From positions 111,972-175,971 of the forward strand of contig NMRA01000657.1 of NCBI GenBank assembly GCA_002633005.1: a stretch of 64,000 nt of DNA. Reading direction: 5' to 3'. A program made the translations under genes and the position numbers. The notes beneath the pieces are model-generated. The model made no database searches, had not been told where the DNA came from, and saw only the letters and a list, made by a program, of their open reading frames with translations. Numbering within the stretch: position 1 is the stretch's first letter; every line of letters begins with the position of its first letter. Below, piece after piece: positions 45,701 to 57,700 of the stretch. Origin of the DNA: Phoronis australis. Lineage: Eukaryota > Phoronida > Phoronidae.

Positions 45701-48700
45701 AAAAAACCACATAAAATGTGAACAGTAGATTATCCAAACGAATTGACAACGCTGATACGCTCACGGCGTAACAGTATGTTTTCATGGACAACATAGTCGT
45801 CATTCAGGAATCGTTCCTTAACTGCTGCCTAGGAACTCAGTCACGGTAATAGACAGGAATAGTCGTTGATTTTCTGATCTAGGCCGAGGTACAAAGTTGA
45901 GCTCAAAAAGGTTTTAAGTTTGACAACAAAAAAAGAGGTAAGCATTATACCATGTACTTAATGTATTACTTAACTTGGAATATATTTTAAGTTTTTGAAC
46001 TGGATTAGCAATTTGAAATAAGAACTTCAATAGAGTTTTTATGTACCGTCGCAGTATGATGATACGTGTAAGTGAATTTCGCAGTGTGTCAAACAACAGG
46101 ATATTTCATTGACGATGCTGGGCGGGAGAGTCAAACCTTCAAAACGCAACACTCTCGTCAAAAACGGAACAGTTCGCAATACGTACGTATGACGCGTCCA
46201 TTTTTACCAAGTGTGTAAAAATGCATGTTTAAATGAGATCTGGTGACGCTTCGTACTTCGTGAAGTAAGCTCGATTTCCTAACGAACACATAAGCTATTA
46301 AATAGAATCGTGAATGATTTGTCATTTATCAGAAACTATACAACTTAGAATGCTCAGTGTACTCGAGGATTAGTCATACCTCCACGTCCGTTGTCGCGAC
46401 GTATATTGTTGCCTAGGCAACGAGTTATGCCGAATGCGACAATATGTGGCGTTAGCATTGACAAAATGTGTCGGCGATCACTGCACATTGTCGATGTCAT
46501 ATTCTCATTGTCGCTCTCGCCCCATGACATTATCTGCGCTTGTGCAGTCGTATGACCACTACTCTCCATGACTTGCCGTCTCACCAATGTCTGCACATGC
46601 ACAGATAATATCTGCGAGGGTAAATTTGAGCCCAATGTGCTCCGTACGGTACATACACTCTTAGACTACCACCACTTGTGTCGGGCTAACAAAACAAGTC
46701 AACTTCGTAAACAAGCTCTAAATCTTACATATTGCCCATAATGCATCATGCTCGTGAAGTCGTAAGGAACGTTATAGGTGTTGATCACGTTGGAACTGTA
46801 CTTCTGGAAGTTGTACAAGACAGAAGACGGTATGTTTTGGCGCAGTATGCGGACGTAGTTGTCGCGGTCTGGTCTTGTCTGTTCGTGGTGGAACCCTACC
46901 GCGTGACCAATCTCGTGCATAATGATCCCTTTCTGTAAAAAAACAAATTGGAGCTTTGGATACTAAATTTAAGAATAATCGCACTGCTTAAGAAAGATAT
47001 TCTGACCAGGAGGTGCAAGACGCCTCTTGCCAAAAAATGGAACTTTTGATATTTCTTGTCACAGATTACTCACATGAAATAAGTTATTTCAAAATTCCAA
47101 CAACGTAGGAAAACCGTCATCTAATGAAATATAACGAAGCAATCGTTTTGGAATTGGCGCCCTTTGCAGGGGCGGATCCAGGATTTTGAGTTAGGGGGTG
47201 CCAGGGCAGAGTATTAGCCAGGATTTTGCCCGTCAGACATTCGCACACTAGTACTGCCAAATGGAATCTGGGAGAATTTTAGGGGGGCCATGGCCCCCTT
47301 GGCCCCCTCTAAATCCGTCACTGCTTTGAGAAGGTCGATTGCGCATTCTTGAATGAAGGCTGTTTGAAGTAAAGTCAGAACAGGTTTATTTACCCAGAAG
47401 TAAAAAAGGTAAACCCAGAAATTTTACTAAAGCAGTTAAATCCTAAAACAGAAATTAACCCATTTTAAAAAGAATTCCAATGACTGGTTTAACTAGAAGG
47501 GACTTTTCAGTAAATTTCGCAATTTTGGCAGCAATGCCCTTCTTTAGGCGGCTGTGACGGAAAAACTTATTTCTTCGCACTTCATAGGCAACGATGAAAA
47601 TACAAAATATCACTTTTTTGAAATTTTTAAAAATAATTTGAAATGTATAGAATCCTTTATGTGTATTAGCTGGTTCAAAGACGTAGCAACTTCAACTAAA
47701 CATGGAGCATACTTTTTGACTAACAGCGGTGCATTTTTAAATGAACGAGATAGAGCACTGTCATATTTACCCTGCGACATCCGTACGCCAGACTGACAGG
47801 TTGTCCTCCTCCAATCATGCCAACATAAGATGAACAGCCGCCGCCATTTTGTAACCGGATATAGTTTCGTTGGTTGGTTCTTCTAACCAGTCGTAGGCAC
47901 GTGTATCTGTTGTAATCATCTATTGCTGACCTGATCTGACTCATCTGGGCACTATCTACAGAAAAATAATCAAAATGTGATCTTATGTCTGTTCCGCACT
48001 GGGTACATTTACATGTATCTACCTTGCAATCTTAAATTCAAGGTTATTTAAAGGGGCATTCTCAACGATTTAATTCTCGGTTGAATTCTTAGCCGAGGCC
48101 CGTTGGGTTTGAAAACATTACCACGCTCATCTGATCTCAAGTTGATACCGAATGGGTTGGCAGCTCAAATCACAGGCAATGCAAACAGGCACCAATTTCG
48201 AACACGCAAATTTTAGGGCGAACCCCGGCATTTTCATGCGTTGCTAATGGTTTCTCTTGATGTTCTAATTCTTAAGGGAATTGAAATTCTCTCACGGTAC
48301 GTAAGATAATGGTACCTGGTTTATAAGAGCATACGCAATAATAGGGAAATTGCCAACCCCGATTAACTCCTAAACATGAGACCTATTTTACGAAAGTAAA
48401 AGGCCTTCAAATTAAAATTAATTTTGGCCAGGTGCAAATTCAGCTTCAACAAAATATTTAAATACTAAGGCCGATGTACAGTTAAATTACCAAAAGTACT
48501 AAAATAAGGAAAAAATCTAAATGCAATTATATGAATAAGTATGAAAGACCTGATAGACAAACTTGTGTATTTATCCAAAACTCTTAACTTGACACTCACC
48601 AATTCAGAACACAGGACGATTTAGACATCACTAAAATAATTATAGATATTTCGTATCTTTCAACCCATGCTGTGTTCGCCTCATTTTAATATTCTTTTCT

Positions 48701-51700
48701 CTATGCTTTTAAGTGAACGAAAATAGAAACAACATCACAAGTTGCGGCAGTTGAATGAGTATCGAAAATTCAATTTTAGGTGATGATTCACCACAAAAAT
48801 AGGAATGAAACTAAACAAATTGCATTAACTCCAGATAAGTTTAAAAATAAATGGAAAGTTGTGGTTGCGTTGAATGAGCATTTTTAGGCTTAGGGATCGA
48901 CTGAACTTAATTGCGTTCAAATCAGTTTTCTGAAGTTTTAAGAAAATCTCGATTGTGAACACGAATGCAAAACTAAGTGTCCGAAATGCAAAAAACATTC
49001 AAAAAACCTTTAAAGTCATTAAAATACACTAATATTCTATCAACCCTGAGAAATGAGCACGTTTAAAATTGTTATGAACAATCTATTTATTCCTCGCCCT
49101 GAGTGAATTCATTGACGGCTGTCATTCAGCGAAATTCTGCCTACGTGTTTCAGTAGAACCATACTTCTTCCTATCTGAGGAGGTTTCTGTTGAACCCACC
49201 TATTACAAGTTTTTACATTCACCTTTATAAAACGTTTAGACTTTGCTCAGGGCTACACACAGTGATGTGATTTCACGAAATAAATCCTGTCCCCTGATCT
49301 ATTACACATAAACCGGGTGTTACGCGGCATGCATTTTGATAAATACAAGGAATTTAAGTGTAAAAAGTTTTAATTTTGGTCATTTAAAGATGCATAGTCT
49401 CATTAAAACCGCGAATATTTAAATTTGTAGCTATACAACTATAATCAGGAAAAGAAACAATTTGAAAATAAATTGCGGTTTTAAAGAAAACACGAGAACT
49501 GATACACTTAAAAATAAGTCTGATTATATAAACAATCCTAGTTAGGACCCGGGGTTGATTGTAAATTAGTACTCCATTAGCATATTCACGATTTAATTAG
49601 ACCACGCATCTTTAAACTTTTCGTGCAGCTCTCATTGTTGGTGTCCATGTGATTGGCGCAGTGTGACATTATTCCGATTTATGTCTTACAGAAATTCGAA
49701 TTATGTCTGGCATAAATCAGAAATATGTCAGACAAAAATTATACTTATTTGCGATACAAATTAATTGATGATATGCTTAATTATTGCATAATATCATATA
49801 TAATTCATTAATGTCAACCATAGCTCTAAGTATATCAGACATATATAATATCCACTGTTATTCTATTTAAAACTGACATAAATCATGACACGAGTCGGCC
49901 AATGCGAATCGTCGATAGATTCATTGATTCGTCTAAAATGATGCTTCCATCGATGAAAAACATTGTCATTAATCTCGCTTGAAATTTTGCTGAGAACAGC
50001 ATGGTCCATAGGAAGCGTCATGCTTTTGTAGTAAGTGTGGGAAATGTATCGACGATTGGCTGACTCTTAGACTTAAATACGATTTGTGTCAGATATAAAT
50101 GGTGGATATTGATCGTATTTATATATGATAAAAAGAACTATGGTCGACATTGATTAATTATGTATGACATTATTCGACAATTGTGTCACACATAAAAATG
50201 TCTAATATAAAATAATTTAAGTCTGAAGTGAATCTCTAATTTATGTTACACATAATTCACATTTATGTAAGACATACAGGAGAAAAAATTTGATTCACAA
50301 ACTGTACACAGCCAGTATTTAACAAACACACGTCAGATCAAATATCAGACAAGACGCTTTAGCGATTAAGTCTGTTGTTACAGGCACGACGACTGACGAG
50401 TACAGCGCACATACATAATCGAAACCAGCAGTTAAGGAATTGCGTAACTGTCGCTTCGCTCCTTGACATAAACCGGGAACAGGCAGTTCTTAGTTCCTTT
50501 CCCAGGGTAGTGGGCCTGAAACACCACACCACCTGTGTGTTGTATAAGATGTCAACTAAGTACTTTTCATATTGAAGTGGACAAACAAGATAGACCCTTG
50601 AAAAACAACGTGGCCCGTTGCAAGTCACACACAGCATAGGTCAAGAATTCTTAAACAACCGATCGCAAACGAGTAGGCGACTGCCCATCAACCTGTTGGA
50701 AAACAGTAGACTTGCGTACTAATTTTTAGCAGACAGCATAGCCGATGACACAAACGACACTTACTAAATGTCCCAGGTTGAAGTGCGTATGGTACAACAT
50801 TGTTTGTCCACCTCTTACTCAATTGTCGAATGGCGTTTCTCCTTTGGCGATCATGTGCACTTAGCGTGTCGCGGCGACGTCTGCGGGCTTCTTCAAGTTC
50901 ATCTTCTTCGCCTTCGAATGCAATTCGCCTTCAGTGGAAAAATAAAATATGAAATCAGTGTGCTGTGATGTGATGCCCCTCAAATTATGATTTCTGGTCG
51001 TTATAGGCTCTTTTTGCAGTGCTAGATGGGATTCCTTCAGCAAAATGACAGTGTTTCGACACACATTTTACAAATTTCCAATGAATACAACTGCAAATTT
51101 GTTTAGCCTGGGTGATTTTCCAAGATATTTAACAACCAGGTAATGGGTTGCGTTTATAGCTGTGTTTTGCCCTGTTTAGCTGCAAAATCAAATATATTTA
51201 GGCTTTTTATATACTCTATACTTTATATACAATTCGAGTTTCATTTTAGCCAATGACACGCTGGGAAATTGGGCATCAAACAACACTTTTAGATGGTTTA
51301 TCAATCAAATACGTTTTGTAACCCTGAATGTTGTTCACACAGTGATTCTTTAGCCCTAGCATTTGGACAAAACAGAATTCTGACTGGACAGTTAAGTCAA
51401 ATACAAGTTGCTCTGTTGGTTTGGCTGTCATATACTTTTGGTTTCCCTCATCTGAGAACTGAAACAAGACAAATCCTTTATTCCTCTTAGGTTCGACAAC
51501 AGGTGGCTTCAACGTCACCAAAGCAAGTTGATGAATTAATTTCTTTCTGAAAAAGTTAAAATAAGTAGTCTGCTGTTAACAAATGTATGATTTTTTATTC
51601 TGAATCTTGATTGGCGTACTGAACCAAAATTTACCGAACTGAAGACCTGTGTAACGAACAGACCAAACAGAAATATTTTTACTTTCTCATCCCTAGCATT

Positions 51701-54700
51701 TACGTACGACTTTTCAGTAATCCCCGTGCAGTCTAGCAACAGGGCACACGACATTTAAAGAGGATTAAACCCTGTGTCATACGTCAAAAATTTGATTAAT
51801 AATAGTTGCTGGCGGTCTGGTACACGTTGTACCGGACGTGCACAGGCCTTTCATCTGGGTCAATTACACGGATCACCTGGAACCATTTTTGCGCTTTATT
51901 CATATATACTAAAACTGAGCCGAAGAGCTGGAAAAATGACTCAAGGGTTTAGCAGCGTGGACTCAAAGCCACGGCCGCGAGTATAGAGAGCCGGCATCTA
52001 TCACACCAGGCCACACAACCTCCTCTAAAATTTTGAGTTAGGTCACTAATTTTTTCGGAGCAAGCTCATAAAATTTCAGGGTTTGCAACAGAACTTGTTT
52101 AGTTTAATAAAAAGTACGAATTTAATGACTCTTCAACGCTAGTTTGTAATTTCTTTTAATGGGTCAGAGGCCCACGTGCTAATGCTGTATACCCGTTTTG
52201 GTGATATCACTGAACATCACTTTTGTTGTTTGCTTTTGCACAATTAGTCCATCAGGGAAACGAGCATTATTTAGCAAAGACGTTGCAGCACGTTGTAGCA
52301 AAGATGACAATATATTTTTTCAATAGCTTAATTTATCTTATGGTTGTCCATATCTAAAATATGATTTAGACTCACTTTTACGGACTCTAATTTGCCTAGT
52401 TTGTTGACTATAATGCACGGGGAAACTAAAAAAACAAAGCCATTTTTTTCTCAGGTTTAGTCTAATTAGGTCTTGATGGCCATTTTTATCCATTCTCGTG
52501 TCCATTTGAGTTCATAACCCGCAGCAGCCCTAAAAACAAATTAGGTACTTCTAGTCGCCAGACTATCTCAGCAGCAAATATTCCTTGGGAACACCGTAAC
52601 ACCCTAACTGGCGGCAAGCTGATCTCGTGACAGATGATCAAAAAGAAGACCCAGGCCCATGGTTGTCAGAAAAGTACAAAAAGTCCTCTAGTCGTAAGAA
52701 CTTTTTAGTTTTGCATATAGCTACAGACAGAGTAAATGGTTTTTGACACATGAAATTTCAAGACAATTTTGAAATGTAAAATAATTACTTACTCTTGACT
52801 TATTGCTTCCCAATCTTCAGGTTTGAACAACATGTCATACTCAAGCAATACCACATTATTGTCTTGAAGCATATCGCTCATCCGACCTGAAATTAAAAGA
52901 CGACGAAATCCACAAAACGTCACAACTAGCATTCGTTTATCCACGATTGACAGTGTACCCGCGATCAAAATCACAGCCGACTGATAACATTGTTCACTGT
53001 GAATATTGTTCATTGTGACATGTTCAGGTAAGGCTTAATGCGTGTCCTGTAACTGTAGGTTTGTACTACATTCCGATTAGTTATTAGCCACATACGATTC
53101 TGTATCGACCCTTTAATGCGACTATAAAGTACAAAGTAGGTCTTTCAGCACCCTACGTCCTGGCCGTCAGGATTAACGTGCCGGCTCTGTTGCAATGCAC
53201 TGAGAATCGAAGATCTGCCAAGGATTATTACATGCTAACAAAGATATTATTGTTACACCAGTATCTTTGATGTTAAGTTGCCAAAGTTTCTACTATTGCA
53301 GTTTCTGCTGTCGGGGGTCTTGGCTGCAATCATAATTCACAACCTTAGTGAAACTAAGTTTTTATTAAAAACATCAACAGCGAAATAAATGTCATAATTT
53401 TAACATTATATTGTGACACAAGAGTATGCCTATTGATAATTTTTGAGTTTGCGCCCGTTTCATGTTTTTGACTTGCGGTCATCAAAAACATAATGCACTC
53501 TTCGTTTAATCAATATCCCAAATGTTTGTTTGGTAATTAAAGTTACTTGCTACTTGACTGTTTTNAGCATTACCTGGCTCTTCCATGACTGGTCCTGTTC
53601 AGTCAGAAATTCACCGACTCTGGGTAGTACGAGTGCGTACTCTGGCACAGGCCTTGCTTTGTCAGGTAGTTTACTGTATCTCAAATGTTCAGTGGTGTCT
53701 TTGACATAACTCACTAAAGCACAAAGCTTTTGTGATCGGATTTTTTTGCAGAATAAACTCTAAAGGATCATGAAGGCCCATCGACATCGTCCGCCATTTT
53801 GTCATTTTAAAATGCACTTGCTTCTCTCAATACCAGTAATTACAACTATCAATTCATTCTCGTTTAATCTTAAAGGCATTCATTTCCATTTAAAATTTCT
53901 ACAGAGTGTTTAAATTAACCTGATAATGTAAAAGAAATGAAAGAATACAAGAGAGTTACACGTACATTTTTTATATATCCTCAAGCTTAACCTCAACTGA
54001 CTCCCTCAGTGGGCAAATGTCATCGGGTTCATATTTCATACTAGCCGCGTAATAAACCCGGAAAACATCTTGTTTTCATTTGAAAGAGTTTAGACTTGGT
54101 TTCTATAACTATTTAAAACAAACATCTTGCCTAAAAGTTTGTTCAAATGGTCTGTAAAGTCTGCTCGTCGTTTCCAAACTATGAAAATAGACAGTTTTGC
54201 AAGACAATTTTGACTAAGGTGCAAAGTTGAGGCAAGATTTTTTATTGCTCAGTCATCAAGACTAACTCTTTAACTGTACGTTCAAAACGTCACATAAGGC
54301 TACAAGGTGTTTTATGGCAGTAAGAACGTCACAAAAATGGCCACTAAAATTAGCCCCAAAATGTGGTCTGTGGATTATCTCCCCTGTCTAACACAAAACT
54401 GTCAGATTTTAATAAATGGCACAGAATTATGTACAGTATACGTTGGTTATTTCAGCCACTAAAATATAGCTTTCGATCTATTTTGTATGTTACTCATTTT
54501 TGTTGCTGAAAACATGCGATTTTTGAGACGGCTAATTTGCCCAATTGTGCCAATTTATGTTATCATGCTCCAGCGGCGAATTTAGGGGTCATTGAGTGCA
54601 CAAAATTTGACATTTGAGTTTTTGTTAGGATACCTACCCATGTAGAAAAAATGAAGTTGTTTTAAATTTTGACGTATAGACTGATTTTTGAAAATCTACT

Positions 54701-57700
54701 GGTTTTTATATGGACTGTCTCTTAATTTCTTTCTGAAAAAGTTAAAATAAGTAGTCTGCTGTTAACAAATGTATGATTTTTTATTCTGAATCTTGATTGG
54801 CGTACTGAACCAAAATTTACCGAACTGAAGACCTGTGTAACGAACAGACCAAACAGAAATATTTTTACTTTCTCATCCCTAGCATTTACGTACGACTTTT
54901 CAGTAATCCCCGTGCAGTCTAGCAACAGGGCACACGACATTTAAAGAGGATTAAACCCTGTGTCATACGTCAAAAATTTGATTAATAATAGTTGCTGGCG
55001 GTCTGGTACACGTTGTACCGGACGTGCACAGGCCTTTCATCTGGGTCAATTACACGGATCACCTGGAACCATTTTTGCGCTTTATTCATATATACTAAAA
55101 CTGAGCCGAAGAGCTGGAAAAATGACTCAAGGGTTTAGCAGCGTGGACTCAAAGCCACGGCTGCGAGTATAGAGAGCCGGCATCTATCACACCAGGCCAC
55201 ACGACCTCCTCTAAAATTTTGAGTTAGGTCACTAATTTTTTCGAAGCAAGCTCATAAAATTTCAGGGTTTGCAACAGAACTTGTTTAGTTTAATAAAAAG
55301 TACGAATTTAATGACTCTTCAACGCTAGTTTGTAATTTCTTTTAATGGGTCAGAGGCCCACGTGCTAATGCTGTATACCCGTTTTGGTGATATCACTGAA
55401 CATCACTTTTGTTGTTTGCTTTTGCACAATTAGTCCATCAGGGAAACGAGCATTATTTAGCAAAGACGTTGCAGCACGTTGTAGCAAAGATGACAATATA
55501 TTTTTTCAATAGCTTAATTTATCTTATGGTTGTCCATATCTAAAATATGATTTAGACTCACTTTTACGGACTCTAATTTGCCTAGTTTGTTGACTATAAT
55601 GCACGGGGAAACTAAAAAAACAAAGCCATTTTTTTCTCAGGTTTAGTCTAATTAGGTCTTGATGGCCATTTTTATCCATTCTCGTGTCCATTTGAGTTCA
55701 TAACCCGCAGCAGCCCTAAAAACAAATTAGGTACTTCTAGTCGCCAGACTATCTCAGCAGCAAATATTCCTTGGGAACACCGTAACACCCTAACTGGCGG
55801 CAAGCTGATCTCGTGACAGATGATCAAAAAGAAGACCCAGGCCCATGGTTGTCAGAAAAGTACAAAAAGTCCTCTAGTCGTAAGAACTTTTTAGTTTTGC
55901 ATATAGCTACAGACAGAGTAAATGGTTTTTGACACATGAAATTTCAAGACAATTTTGAAATGTAAAATAATTACTTACTCTTGACTTATTGCTTCCCAAT
56001 CTTCAGGTTTGAACAACATGTCATACTCAAGCAATACCACATTATTGTCTTGAAGCATATCACTCATCCGACCTGAAATTAAAAGACGACGAAATCCACA
56101 AAACGTCACAACTAGCATTAGTTTATCCACGATTGACAGTGTACCCGCGATCAAAATCACAGCCGACTGATAACATTGTTCACTGTGAATATTGTTCATT
56201 GTGACATGTTCAGGTAAGGCTTAATGCGTGTCCTCTAACTGTAGGTTTGTACTACATTCCGATTAGTTATTAGCCACATACGATTCTGTATCGACCCTTT
56301 AATGCGACTATAAAGTACAAAGTACAAAGAGGGTCTTTCAGCACCCTACGTCCTGGCCGTCAGGATTAACGTGCCGGCTCTGTTGCAATGTACTGAGAAT
56401 CGAAGATCTGCCAAGGATTATTACATGCTAACAAAGATATTATTGTTACACCAGTATCTTTGATGTTAAGTTGCCAAAGTTTCTACTATTGCAGTTTCTG
56501 CTGTCGGGGGTCTTGGCTGCAATCATAATTCACAACCTTAGTGAAACTAAGTTTTTATTAAAAACATCAACAGCGAAATAAATGTCATAATTTTAACATT
56601 ATATTGTGCCACAAGAGTATGCCTATTGATAATTTTTGAGTTTGCGCCATTTTCATGTTTTTGACTTGCGGTCATCAAAAACATAATGCACTCTTCGTTT
56701 AATCAATATCCCAAATGTTTGTTTGGTAATTAAAGTTACTTGCTACTTGACTGTTTTGGTAAGTTTAGACGTAAAAGTCTTGGTCAACACAGTTTTTTAG
56801 AAAAAGCTCACTACAAGGGGAGTATTTATAAAATAAGATGTAAAAGACTTGCTCTACGCATTTATGTAAAAAAATCACTATACACTGTATGTGAGGGGAA
56901 TGATGGTGAACGGTCGTGGGGGAGGACTTAAAAAAGAAAAAAACGGGGTACCACTATCAGGTCGGCGGACTTTTTTACCCACTTCGCCAAATGAGGGGCT
57001 CGTTTGGTGCTCACGTTTTCTCGCAAAGAGTTTGGTCCTCACGGAAACGCTTGCATGGCATTTAAGTTGCTTAACAGACGAGCACACATTGCACGGCATG
57101 TAAATTCACCAAGCCAAGCAATCCTGACCTCTCACAGTTTCTTTGGAATTCCAGATTTTAGTTTTTTTTTCGAAGGCACATTTCTTCCTCGGAAAAAAAC
57201 GCTTGTTCTTGCAAATTTTCATTTTGGAGAAAACGCATCGGAAATCACATTCCGTTGAATTCGGCCACATTGGTCATGAACATCACATTAAATCTTGTTT
57301 TCTTGAAAAGTGTGGCACAAAGGAAACATTCATCATTTCTAGAAGTGGAAAATGCATATCATCTGGTGCAGACTGGCGTGACCGTACAAAAACGGACCCC
57401 TGGTGAATAACGTATAACTTACTTGTTTCCATAGACTGCAAGATCATCTGGTCTATTGTCTGTCCATGGCACCCTATCCATGCCTGAAGAATTAAAATGG
57501 TACATGTATATTTATAATTAAAGGTTTTGTTAATTTAACAACTGTTAATTTTCAATTACAATTATGCGTACGAAGTTTCTCAAAACACAACTTCGAGAAA
57601 TGTGCTGACACCAAAATTATCATTTCAGTGTTGGGCACTTTCCGTAGTAAACTTAAATTTTGCTGTAAAAATCAAATCAAGAATGACACTCACCTCAAAT

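Noticed and set aside
53566-54721. A second copy of exon 4 expected if the 2-kb duplication were a simple allelic overlap
   Set aside because: Searched by eye for RQRRNAIR or VVPYAL coding sequence on the minus strand and found none.
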